Under the pieces are notes generated by a model that did not search any database, was not told where the DNA came from, and saw only the letters and a list, made by a program, of their open reading frames with translations. Shown here piece after piece: positions 1-12,795 of a stretch of DNA of 64,000 nucleotides (position 1 is its first letter; the number at the start of each line of letters is the position of its first letter). The position numbers and the translations under genes were made by a program. This stretch comes from Liolophura sinensis (lineage: Eukaryota > Mollusca > Polyplacophora > Chitonida > Chitonidae), in the NCBI RefSeq assembly GCF_032854445.1, contig NC_088295.1, forward strand, positions 38,305,385 to 38,369,384, in the 5' to 3' direction.

Positions 1-3000
1 TATGATTTTTATAATATTTTAAGTGGCTTTAAAAGTCTACGTCTGTCTTGTTTGATTCTGAATGTTCTCATTATGGCATCAATCAAAACAAAAACATTTA
101 TTGTATCCTGGTTTAGACATGTTCTCGTCACGACATGGATACAATATTGCCAAACTGGTATTCAGCCATAATCATTCATTCATCCTTTATTTCAAGAATG
201 TGCTTAACGACATGGAGTACAGCACAGGGAGTCTTAATAAACATATCACAAGAGTATCCAACGAATGTTAGGCCAAAAGAGCAACACAAACAACTTCGAC
301 CGTCGAAAACGCCACCAAGGTCCCAACGAGCAGTGAGGACCTGGAAATCTAAAGTGTTCACGACCGTGTTTGAACACGAAAACCGTGCGACGTGAATATC
401 GAAAAGCAAGCGCGTTCACCGCTCAACCACGGCCCCGCTCATCTCTGATAAATAAAAATTATGTCTTCGTCAAAATGGAAAGCTGCTTTTACAAAACCAT
501 GATCCCAAGCATTAATACCTGAGGTTAATTGCTGCTAAAGTCATTGAAAAACCTCAAAAAGTTAATCAGTTTTGGGAAATTGTCTGTGATTTTTTTTATC
601 CAATTTCTTTTCTTAAATGTCTTTCATTAAAAAGGAATTACTGACAGCTTACTTTAGGTTCTCGTCTTTGTGAACTATAGCTTACGCATAGCATATATCA
701 GCCTGTAGGGGTTAAAGTATACTTGTAAAGGAATACTAAAACAGAGATTACAGTTTTATAGAAATGAAGAAAATTAAACCAAGAAAAGTATGAAAATTGA
801 AAGTTCATGTTTGAGGAATGTTTGATATATTTGAATGACCTCTGTGTACAGAGCTATTTTGACCGGCTATGACAGATGACGTCACGACTGCAGGAAACTT
901 AATATTCGGACTGACATTTGGGGCCTTAGGAAAACTGTAGTTCAGAGCCATATTTTACGCCGCAAGAAGAAAACTAACTAGTAGTACATAAGAACTAAAT
1001 GTTTCATGTATTCTTTTTAAACTTTGTGCTGCATGACGATTCTTTTTCTTTGAACTATGTAACAACAGCAAGGTGTAAAAACCTCCGATATATCACTGAT
1101 TTTCTGCTTTTATCCACCATGTAGGCGGAGTTTTTACGTTCACATCGTTATTTCTAAACACATCGATCTCTTTTGGAAGTGACGGACGCATCAGCAGGGC
1201 GTTGAATGCTCTTCGTGCGAGAGTTTGGTGGCATATGTGACCAGTCAATTACAATGCTGCAAATTTACGACAAAGAAACAACGTTTCTGTGGCGTATCGA
1301 TGTAGCGTTAGACGTAAATCAAGCCTTAACCCCGTGAAAAAGAAACTGCAGTGGTTTGCTTTCAACTCAGGTCATTTATTCATGGTGTTAAATATAGACC
1401 CCGGTTCTTGGTTGACCAAGAGCACTGTGGACTCTGATGAGCAACATTTTCCGTCTAAACACATGTAATTCGTTTCTAAGGTGTGTAAAATATATCATTC
1501 TCTACTGTTACGCCGATACACTTGTGTATTACCTTTTTGCTTCACGAACATCATGCCAAAACCGTGACATATTACACAAAAGAATAAAAGGAAACACTGT
1601 TTGGACGTTGGTTACATGTGTACCTTACATTGCATCTTTCTTAAAGGGATACAGAATCAATTCTGATTGGTTGGTGTGAGATTATACTAAGCGTGAGTTG
1701 TATTTTTGGTATGTCAGATTTATTCCAGCGTGACCAAAGCTGCATATAGATATCAAACAACAGATTTACACCAAAAGATATGAAAACTTTTGAAACCTTA
1801 CTTATTCGGTCATTCATCCATCCATTTATATAAGTGTTGTTAATCGCCGTACTGAAGAAATTTCCCTGGATGATAACCAAGCTACTGTCGAACTTTACCT
1901 CGTGTGACGTATAGATATGCACACCTTACTGGAGGAAGACTCGACCATGAACGTTTTATCCCATTAACTGCTCCAAGACACTGAATTCTACATCTAATGG
2001 TAGACAGACGGTGACACACAAAGTCGGTCTATCTTGGCAGCTCCTTTTCCTTGATTATTGAAGATGAAAGGCATTAGTTTTACTTTCTATTTATGCTGGA
2101 TTATTTTCACCTCTCTTAAAAATGTTGTATTGTGGTCGCTTTTAGCAAGTTTTTTTGAGCATATCTATGATTACACATGGCTTAGCACGAGTGTCTTTTT
2201 CAAGTATTCTTTCTTAGCCGGGCCGTTTTCTGCCTTCAGATAGTCATGTTTCTTTACATAGTTTCTTGAAATTCTACATTATAATGCTATTTACATTTTT
2301 TCACACGATCTTTCATTACTGTTTCGCGCGCTTTTCAATCTTGAAGTTTTTTCCCAATTTCTAAAAACAAGACAATCCTTTTTTCGCTGCTTCGATGCTT
2401 TTGTATTTACAGGGTGTGGGCGTGTTGGGTGTTGTTTGTCATCGGAATGTCTTGGGATGTTTGTTTGACTGAGTAGAAAATAATCCGTTTACCACGTGGC
2501 TTCTAACTAAACCAGCTCTCCATCCATCAGACACCGGAGCAGGGACTTCAAAGACAAAAGACTTATGGTCTACGGCCTTGTAGATTGTGTGATAGTGTGA
2601 AGAGCTGGAATTTGTTTTACACATTTTTGACCTCATTGAAATCTATGTGGCTGTAAAAGAGTCGCATACAACATATTTTTGAAGCCATTCCACACACAAA
2701 AAGTAAATTCAGGAAATGTTAATGCATAATTTTGTTTATTTTTTGATTATTATACACTATTTTTGTATAGAATCTATAGAGTCAGTATTCTGTGCGGAAA
2801 TGTTTTGTGCCATAACTTATTGTCAAAGGTCTTTATGAAATAGGCCAAAATTAATAATAGCTACAAGACTTCACTTAGGAGATACGGGCACTTGTTGCCA
2901 TGCTACATAAAGATGCCATGTCATCTTCACACATTTTCCTAGTAACGGATCGGTGTTGTTTTCCGGTTGCAGTACTATGTTTTCCACTGCAGTCTACGTA

Positions 3001-6000
3001 ACTGCCACTTTCAATTGTTTATTGAAACGTCCCCATATTTTTATGTTATCTCTGATTTCACATTAATTACACAGCTTGGGCGGCTTCAGAGTTTAAGCAT
3101 ATCTGTCAACAAAGAAGTATTTCTGTGTCTAAGTTTTCGCATTGTAAAAAGTTGAAGTTTTTTTCTTCACATGAGAGCACTTTTATCTATATCTATACAG
3201 ATCTATATTAAACTGCTGCTCCGTTATAGCAGATGTGTGAAGATGTCTTTGTTGTAAACTCTTTTGCTGTGCCCGATAACATATCAACACTGTTAAATAC
3301 GAAATCATAGTACATGGCCATCGTCCAGGTTGATATAGCCACACACAGCTGTTATCGTTTTTCAAGTCATCTGGGGTCGAATTCAGAAATAACTATTATT
3401 AAAACCCAAATACTGCATGACCAATTTAATGACAGAAAAAAGACTATAATGAACAATAGGCTTGAAGAGGCTCCAATGAACAATAAATACCTGAATGCCT
3501 TTTGTACAGTCAAATGCTACCAAAATCTCATTTATTTCAGGGAAAACGTTTCATTCCAGACCCTCATTCACTGACCGTGTTTGGGCACAGGAATTACATA
3601 CCTATAACTGGTGAAACATACACAGAAAGACAATTAGTTAACCGCCCACTAACCTGCGGTCGGATGGACAAACGTCACAGGAAGCGCGGTAGAGTAATCC
3701 TCCAGAAATAGAGTCGGTCATTATAGAGCTCAGTTAATAAATTACAAACCTGGTGTAAAGTCTTTGGACACAACAATACTAAGCGCACAGTACAACAGCG
3801 ACATATATGCAAATGTGTACCATTTTATACACGTGTGTTTGTGTACGTAGCTTGCAGTGTAATCAAGATGTATCACAGGTACACACCATTTAGTACACAT
3901 TTAAAGGTTCAGGTATACAAGTATGCGTGTGTGAGGTACACTTTAATGCGCCTGTGCAAATTTGTTACAACTAATACGTACCTGTGGTGCGCGTCTTGTG
4001 CATTTGTTTTAAACACAATTGCTCATAGAGGGTATAGAGTGTAAGCGTAAGTAACCAATATCCCCTCGGGCATTGTCGGAGAGGACTCGGTATATACAAA
4101 ATCTTTGATAGAGATCAACGATTTAATCCATGCATGTAGACAATCATCGGATTTTTGAAAACTTGCAACATCCTCTTTCGCTTCAACAGCAAGTTACATA
4201 CCGACTACATACATTATATTATAACGCCCATGCCATGAATAGAATCAACAACTTTCAAAGCCCAAATATCATTTCTAAGAATAAAAATGCAGATTTAGAT
4301 GCCGATAATTGATAAGACAGCCATTAAATGCCACATTTATCTGACTCATTTATTCGTATTCACAAAATGTTTTGTGTTTACAAGAAGAAAGGCCCGCATG
4401 TGGTGCATGTATTTCATGACGGCTTCCTGAAACCTCAGCAACTAGTTGTGGCTGGGATCATAGATTACAGCATTGTTAAGGAGTTCCTGGGAGCAGCTTT
4501 AGAACAGAATAAAATTGACAAATGACAATTTGACTCATAACTTTTAATATTTTTATTCGCTTAAAGACATCGATTTTTTTGGGGGGTGAGATATCGCAGA
4601 TATAGCTAATTTGATACGGATTCCAAATGTATGAAATCCGATGTATGTAAAAAGTGATCGATTGGATTGCCCCGGTGTAGAGATTTTTGAGTCATATAAA
4701 AGCGAAATAATTACTATAAAGTACGCTCAACTAAAAAAGTAGATGAGATAAACTAAGGAACATTGGAAGCCTTTAAAGTAACCGTCTAATTGTAGTGCTT
4801 GTAGTCAGTAAGAAGCATTACGTAACATTGGCCTAAATGAAGAAATAAGGGACGGATGTGTCTGCGTTAAAAAGATCAGCTTTACGAAGTTCCAAGCTCA
4901 ACGAATGTATGGGACGGAGACACACCTTACATTCTTGGATTGATGTTCAATCATGTGGAGTGTTTTTTCTTTCCTTCCAGGACTGTATAATGGTTATTCC
5001 CTTCTGACATCAATCAACAATCAACAATATAAATCAATTATTAATTTTTCTTTCCGAACGTACCACTGACGTACAGAGCGAAGCTTTATCGCAAGAGACT
5101 ACCTTCAACATCAAAGGTCACTTGTGAGGCAACAGGTATCGAGTTATTTAACTGAGAAGATATTTGCCACATATTACCAAGATATTCAGTCAACATAAAC
5201 ATATCATACACCTTATCAACGATGAGCTGAGATCGTCGTTTTCACTGGTTTACGTCATTTACCTACGTCATAACTAACATATCGTTTGCATTCAGAGAAA
5301 GAATCCCGTAAAGAACGGATCGTTTGATATAAAAACGTCAGGTGTTTCATGATGATTCAACATGTCAGGTTATTTTGAAGTTGACTTGTGGATGTAATTA
5401 GTAATGTTATCTTGGGGTATGTCAACACAGAAGCCGCGGGAGTTCAAATAACACAAAACGTTAACTGACGACAGCTGAATTAATACTCCTACCTTCTTCG
5501 TTCGTCGTAACTCTATATAATTGGCGAACACACCTTGACAAGTACTTCATGATAAATAAAACTGGCAATATGCAACACATGTAGAATGTTCTGGGCGTAG
5601 AATGAAAGACTTCTCATCAAATCTCTTAGGAACTTGATTGTTGTTCAAAAAAGATTTAAAGATTTTGTCATCGTGGTGAAAAGTATTTGCTTAATTGTTC
5701 CAAATTTCAGTATCTTATTATCTGTCCTATCTGAGGACATTTGCTGAAGCAATTTGCATTGTTTCTTGATGGCTGCGTACTGACCACATGTCGCGTCAAG
5801 AATAAAAGATGTCTCCTCTCACCATAGGCAAGTTCCATTGATGACCGCCTTACCACAGCTGGAACACCACAGACGATCATGGCACCGCTCCCAAGACAAT
5901 GGCTCATCGCACCTATTAACTATAACTGGTCAGCCACTTACCCGACTCAAGATGGCTTTAAATTTCAGGTGCCAAAGCTGATGAGGTTGGTTTAAAAGCG

Positions 6001-6800
6001 TTTGCAAGGTGGTGTTAGGAGCATAACGTGGTTCTGAGTTCTGCTATTTCAAAGAATCTTGGAAGGTATGCCAGACATTAACTGATCATCCGTGTAGCGA
6101 GGAAGAGTTGCCAGACAAGTCAAAATGAGCGTTACGGGGAACATGGGACAGTGGACATAGCTTTGTACCACAACTACAGTGCTGGATTTCTTTTGAAGGC
6201 CACCCATATACCTGGCCACGGAAATAAAAATAAATCGGTCTTAAGTAGGGGCTTAAACACGAATAACATCAATGAATAAACATGTGCTTAAGGCATGTAG
6301 CATTTGTATTCTCTCTCAGGTACTCAACAACCTCTGTGGCAGTTGTTATATTGCATGTAAATATGTGTTGGGTCAGCGATATTTAACATCTGTGATAAAT
6401 GTGATAACTGGAAAGCCCATGTATCCAATCATTGTAAGCACTCACCACAAACACATCCATTTAACCATCACGCCTACTATATTTAGTGCTCCACTGTTGC
6501 TAATTATGCACTTGGCAGCATAAAACTCATTTCCTGTCTGGCAACTTGTCATTGGGCTAGATTCTACAAGAAGAGTGAGCGTTACAACAATGAGCACTCC
6601 AGTCATTCAGAGCCAGAGGAAATATGAAACTGTGCTTTGTAACAATGAAGCCTAATATACCATGATTCATGCAAATTTAGAAGTAATAAATATTAATTAA
6701 TAGTCCTATTACTGACGGTAAGAGGCTTTTAAAAATACTTTTTTGGATATGTAAACAGATTAAGCCGTTTTTTCTTTTCGTATCACCAAGGTTTTTACTT
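1..6800. other. Non-coding stretch, no recognised gene
   Basis: AT-rich sequence with stops in all frames. No open frame shows a recognisable domain, and no tRNA, rRNA or clear SINE was found. One perfect palindromic CRE core (TGACGTCA) lies at 877-884. A 65-codon frame at 4328-4525 is the most protein-like short frame, but nothing in it is recognisable. Confidence 0.6.
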
Positions 6801-7184
6801 TGTGTCTTCTGGGCTATTGTCCCATGTGAACACATTATGTTTTTTTTTCATGACTATTATCCCCTGTACACTTCTCGTTTAAGCATTGCAAAGTCAAGCA
6901 TCTGCAATCGCCACTCTCTAATAATTTCTATCTGCTTAGAACAATATAGACACTATAAAAATCGAGAGTAGTCACACAAACCGCCCGCCCCAGCAGGATT
7001 ATCTGTGAGACATGGTGTTCACATTTTAACTACCACACAAATCGATGGCAATCCAGCTTTAGATGCGGTGGATTCCTACAAGTTCACAGATGGGGAACAG
7101 TGAAATACACCAAATCGCAGTAAAGATATGAATGTAGTTTCTTTCAGGTTTGCGGAAAGAAATATTTACAGTGATGGTAAATAT

Positions 7185-7349
7185 CCTATGACGTCGATGC
7201 AGCTACATGCAAAGGCTCCTATGACGTCGATGCAGCTACATGCAAAGGCTCCTATGACGTCGATGCAGCTACATGCAAAGGCTCCTATGACGTCGATGCA
7301 GCTACATGCAAAGGCTCCTATGACGTCGATGCAGCTACATGCAAAGGCT
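7185..7349. repeat. 33-bp minisatellite, five identical units
   Basis: Five perfect tandem copies of a 33-bp unit start at 7185, 7218, 7251, 7284 and 7317. Each unit holds the AatII-type palindrome GACGTC. The period is a multiple of three, so a short open frame (7128-7418) reads through it as PMTSMQLHAKA repeats, but nothing suggests that this frame is expressed. The matching place in copy B (about 10606-10640) has a single diverged unit, so the array expanded after the duplication. Perfect identity of the units points to recent expansion. Confidence 0.95.
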
Positions 7350-9903
7350 CTCTATTTTAATTCTCGAAATAGTTTTAAAAATAGTTTACTTCCCTTATAC
7401 ACGAGAATATCCCACTGACACGATGGACGTCAGGTTCATGGAGGAAAGGCGGAATCACGCGCAAGGCAGGCTTGAAATTTCTTCCTGACTGTATTTGTGA
7501 TTTATTGCTCGGCATTTCTTCGTGGTTGCACATTTGAAATTAAGTGTATATGGTTTCGTGGATCTCATCTTCAAGCAATTAGTACATGTTGATCGGTTTC
7601 CATTTGTTCGTCTATATCTTTGATTACACCGTCAGTGTGCCTTGACCCACAGAATTATATGCTTACTAGACCGTATCATCAACATGTTTATCACAACAGC
7701 CAGCTGTACAATAAGATCCAATCACTCATAAAGCTGCCCCTGGTTTCTGAACCACCAACATTCAGACATATCCAAATGCACTCAAGCATCTGGACATTTT
7801 ATACAGTATATCACTGCCATGCCTGCTGAGTCGCCGAAGCGATAAACTGTTGGTCTCTGGAGTGGCCCGGCACAGCCACAGGTTAAGGAGACCAGGTCGA
7901 CCCTGGTGCTCGCGCGACCTGTGTCTCCGCCTCCCACAGTGACAAGCCACTTCAGTCTAGACTTCGCAACCCTGTAGGAATAAATCAACCTGACCAACGT
8001 TTCCTGCTGTGGTGAATTAGACTTAGGTCTTCCCGAACGGTGACAAATATTCTTTCGCCGTTAAACACTTAGTTGCATGCAATGTCGAATAAGCTGATTA
8101 GAAATGCCTTGCCCTTGAGAATCGGCTAAAATGGTTAATGTTGAATGTCTGCCAGACAAATCGTTTTCATTAAAAAAAAAATACAAACAGATGCAACAAT
8201 GGTGGAAAAGCGTTTCATGTTGCACATCGTGCTATAGATGGTCATCTTAATGTACAGAGTGTCGCGGTTAGATCGGGTAAATAAAGCCTTTGTCCCATGA
8301 AACTCAGTCATTTGCAGACTATCCATGATTTTCTCACGTCGTAGTCACAGAAAACACCTTGATATCGACAGTAATGCATTGACTTTAAGCCAGTATATAA
8401 TGTATTAAGCAGGTATAGGATACTAACAAAAACATCTTGACTGTTATATTTTATTCGTACTAGATAGCACTGTGTTTTTTTTATTACGGTTCGTTACATA
8501 AATGATTAACGACTACACGTGCAAATGAGTAAATAAGGAACAAAGAATGCACAACTACAAGTAGAACATACGGAAGGCAGTGAGCGGTGTAATTAAATTG
8601 TTAAGCTGCACTAAATTACGATGACAGAATCACACTTAGATCTGAACAGATTTCTGTTGTGTATAAATTTCTCTGTACAAAGAGTAGCTGATAGGCATGC
8701 TGCAATGGCGTATCTTTTTGCTTTTGTGATAAATATCCACTATGTTACCAGTTTGCATAAAACTCGCTTTAAAATCACAGGAATGAGCGATATAGGCTAC
8801 ACAGCCCAGGTCCTAATTATTTTACACGGGAAAGATTCCGTATTACTATGGGCGCAATACAAATTTTGTCATCACGTGTAATTATATGTGTAGATTTTGT
8901 GAACATGAACGGAATAGTACCTAAACTATACTTTCCTTCTCAGACAATCCGTGAACATGACACACACTGGTGTGAAGGCATCAGTGAATATTTGGCTGGT
9001 TCCTATCGATAAAGGACTGAAGTTACATCCATGTATGTGTTGTAAAAGGGGACAATCTGCTACAAGTATATTCTGGTGCTTACGATAACAATGACTTGAG
9101 AGACCATGTCTCTGGGATTTTGCATCATGGTGTTCATAGGAATCGACTCAGGCTGTTTATGATTTCTACCTGTGACAGCTTAAATGTAAAATAGTTCGTA
9201 CATTTACCAGATTTGTTTTCGTAGGTTATTTTTTTCCTGACCTATGGTGAAGTGAATAGTGATAATAAATCTGTAGTGTTTTGTACTCGCCTTCCTTAAT
9301 TTCGAATCAATTGTAAGTCTGGGCCCAGATTGGAAAAATGCATGCACAGAGTTTGAAGCATTCTACCATGCCGGAGAAAAGGTTCTGGAAAAATTGTTCA
9401 CATTTTACAAAAACAGCCACATTTAAAAAAAAAACAGCCACACGGAGCCAGATCATCCAGTTGTTATTTTCGTCATCAATCGAGAAATAAAAACAGATTT
9501 CTTTAAAGGAACACGAACAGACTTTACAGCATACCCCATTACAAATCATTCTTGTAGCGAAACTCGCATTGTCCCTCTGTCCTAGTTTGAATCACACTAT
9601 ATAAATCTCAACTCATACAAAACATATAATGTTTCAGACGGCATTCTTTTTCTGCAACACGTATAATCCTGCGCTTGTTTAATTATATCTTGCATGAGGT
9701 TAGATGTATGAATCGTTTCCTTAATCCTAGTCGGTTAATCGAATTTTTCGGAGCGTATCAATCCTTCAACTTCGTCAGTCGTAAGGCAAAACAGCTAGAT
9801 ACCTCAGCAAGATACGAGTTGACATCGAACTCAAGATCACAAACGTCACAAACGATTCATGTTACAGTCATTGGTCGAATGACGTAACAGAAGAGATGAC
9901 AAA

Positions 9904-10015
9904 ACACTCAAGAATATCTCAAGTATATGACGGCGGCTGGCATTATGGTGGGAGGCAGTCAGTCATAATCCGGAGGAAACCCACGACCAGTCGAGGGCTT
10001 CTGCCGGACCTTCCC
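9904..10015 (-). mobile_element. V-SINE (RUDI-like) fragment
   Basis: Partial copy covering the 3' region and core of the SINE, read tail to head on the plus strand. It carries 'actcaagaatatctc', 'gacggcggctggcattatggtggga' in pieces, and 'ggaaacccacgacc'. It sits inside duplication copy A and is absent from copy B, so it inserted after the duplication. The tRNA head is missing. Confidence 0.75.
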
Positions 10016-11130
10016 TTTTTCATTTTACTTTTGTAAATAATTTCGCACTATGCTGAAATGTTTTAACACATTAATGAAGTATTTGCCATTGACCTCGTGG
10101 TAAAAGTCTATGATAATACATTTTGTTCAGTGTATGCTCATGTTTATATGGCTGCAGGAGAAATCTGGTTTACACATTTTTTGCGTTTTTCACCTGCAGA
10201 GCTTTTAAGGGGATGATAAGCACATACCATAACTCGGAATTCTGCTACTTGGTAAAACATAATATTTTCAGTTTATGCCAGTTCGACTTTTGTCCCATGT
10301 GAACACATTATTCTTCTCGTCTAGCATCTGTAATCGCCACTCTCAAATAATTCTGTCTGCTTAGGACCATACACACAATAAACAGTTGGGACTAGTCAAA
10401 CAAACCGCTGGCGCCAGCAGGATTATATTCTGTGCGACATGCTGTTCACAAATCGATAGAAAGCCAAATTCAGATTCGGTGGATTCCTACATGTGTAGAT
10501 TTCTTTGTACGAGTGGGGGTGGGGAACACTGAAATACTTCATCTCGCAGTAAATATATAAATGTCTTTTTTAGTTTTACGGAAAAAATATTTACTTTTAT
10601 AGAAGGTATCCCATCACATCGATCTATCTGTATCCAACGCTTCTTAGCCAGAATTTAATTGTGTAAATGATTTAGAAGTGTTATATACAAGTAACATAAT
10701 GTAACACTGGCAAACTGAGCACCAGACAATGCTCACGGAACGGACATAGGTTGTTAGCAGTAGCTTCAATGATAGCTAAATGTTCATTAATCAACTGACC
10801 ATTTTTTTGGATTGAAACATAAATTAATAACGGTATGACCATCCAGATGTGGTCTTTCCATATTCACAAGAATATCGCACTTACAGTATTGTCGTCCCGG
10901 TCCAATTAGGAGAAAGAAGAATCACGCCCAAAGCCAGACTTAAATGTTCTTCCTGACTTATTTACTCTGCATTTTTCGTGGTTGGCGTATTTGAAATTAA
11001 GTTTACATGGTTTCGTGGATCTCATCGTGGTACATAATGATCGGTTTCCATTTATACGCTGTACCTTTTTTTACTCTGTCAGTGTGCCATGACCCTTAGA
11101 AGACCTTGCCATCAACATGTTTATCACAAC

Positions 11131-11228
11131 AATCAGCTGTACACAATCAGCTGTACACAATCAGCTGTACACAAACAGCTGTACACAATCAGCTGTACGC
11201 AATCAGCTGTTCACAATCAGCTGTACAA
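11131..11228. repeat. 14-bp minisatellite, seven units
   Basis: Seven tandem 14-bp units of consensus aatcagctgtacac, starting at 11131 and every 14 bases to 11228. Unit 4 has aaa for aat; units 5, 6 and 7 each carry one change. Each unit contains CAGCTG, an E-box-type palindrome. Copy A has one unit at the matching place (about 7697-7710), so the array is private to copy B. Confidence 0.93.
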
Positions 11229-11654
11229 TAAGATCCAGTCACACGTAAATCGGTTTCTGAACAAGCGACGGTCAGACAATAAATCTCCAAATGTACTCAA
11301 GCATCTGGACATTCAATATATCACTGCCATGTTAATTCTGCTGAGTCGTCAAGCGATGAACTGTTTGTCTCTGGAGTGGTCCTGTACTGTTGCGGGTTAC
11401 GGAAATCAGGGAAGGGTTCGCACGACCTGAGATAGCCACTCCACAACCTGTTAGGATAAATCAACCTGACCAACGTTTCCTTCTGTAGCGAATTATATCT
11501 AGGTTTTCCCGAACGTGACGAATATCCTTTCGTCGTTAAACACTTAGTTGCATGTAATGTCAAATCAGTTGATTATAAATGCATTTTATTCAGAGAATCG
11601 CCTAAGATGCCTAATGTTGCTTGTCCGCCAGAAAAATCATTTTCATTAATCGTA

Positions 11655-12795
11655 ACTTAAACACACACCTGACATCGTTACAGTCTTGTAAGAATACTGA
11701 AAGTATTAATTCTACAGAAGCGCCATTGTTTTATTTATTGGGATATTTCTGGAACACTGATAAAACTACACAGTTCTAACAAATAAAAGCAAAAGTATAT
11801 TTTTCATGCTAGTGACGTTTTAGGGAGGTCGATATAGAGTTTTACAGATTTGAAAGACATACAATCGACATCACAGCTTGCTTGTGTTAGCATTTTATTT
11901 TATAACATATCATTATTGAATATTAAATGTTGGTGCTTGGAACCTCGCATTCTAACTAACCTGATCAAAATATCGTGGCGACATTCTTTAGTCTTTGAAC
12001 CACTACCTCTTTATACACAGGCATGTAATCTTGTAAGCCCGAGGTGTGAGGAAGGCATCAGTTTTCTCAAGTATACCATAAAATCAAAATAAAGCATATC
12101 AAACCATTTCTGAAAAAGTAAAATTATCTTATTAAGCAAAAAGAAGCTGGATTTGAACATGCCACACCATTGCTAAAGGTGCTGGTAGTCCCAGCAAGGC
12201 AGCGTTTTACTCATCTCAACCACATGTAGATATGTATATATATAGAAATGTAGATATGAATCAGTTACCTTTTTTTAATAGGTGTCGTAATGGAAAAAAA
12301 TTAGTTGGGCAACAACGATCATGACAACACAAACAATACGCGGCTGCAACGTTCTCACATTCTGGTGAACATATTACCCAAAGAGCATTTTCCGTTGCGC
12401 AAATCTAGATCGTTTCATCATATGAAACACTGGTTTTATTGATCTTCAAGGTCTATGTGTTTTATTATACTATACTGTGCATCCTGACATCTTCAACACT
12501 ATACGAATTAGCTTTAAAGGCCTAGTTTTTGTCATTATTCAACACAAACCTGATTCTCTCTCACAATCAGATCCATTCATCTTGTGGATTTGAAAAAGTC
12601 TTTTTCTCCGCAGACAATGGTTCATGTATTTTTGTTTTGTACACGGCATCCCTTTTCTCATTATTTACATGTAAACGCTTGAATCAGGGGAGTATAACAT
12701 ACGCCCATACACGCGTCGCTATAGATGTTCGATATAGATCTTTGATATCACATATTGGATAGCGAGAAACCATGGGGTTTCATCAATAACACCAC
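11655..12795. other. Segment of copy B missing from copy A
   Basis: Alignment with copy A breaks after the 'tcattttcattaa' block near 11637-11650 and resumes around 12800-12850. About 1.1 kb in between has no partner in copy A. No terminal inverted repeats, target-site duplication or protein motif could be seen. It may be an unrecognised insertion, or copy A may have lost it. Edges are approximate. Confidence 0.5.

Larger units (their letters stand above)
6811..10110. repeat. Tandem segmental duplication, copy A
   Basis: About 3.3 kb that can be aligned by eye, with interruptions, to 10285-15290. Anchors include 6818-6838 with 10291-10311, the 'cagcaggattat' block near 6991 with 10419, the 'ggtggattcctaca' block near 7066 with 10480, the 'tcacgtcgtagtca' block near 8334 with 12974, and the 'gagaaataaaaacag' block near 9481 with 14131. 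The match resumes at 10018-10110 against 15203-15290, after a SINE that is present only in copy A. There is no long open frame in either copy and no terminal repeats, so it looks like duplicated non-coding DNA rather than a known transposon. Confidence 0.8.

Noticed and set aside
4328-4525. 65-codon frame that might be an exon
   Set aside because: Reads like protein in places, but no domain, homologue or splice context could be identified.
7128-7418. Gene for a repeat protein (PMTSMQLHAKA units)
   Set aside because: The unit length is a multiple of three, so the frame stays open by default. Copy B has no matching frame, and the flanks are non-coding.
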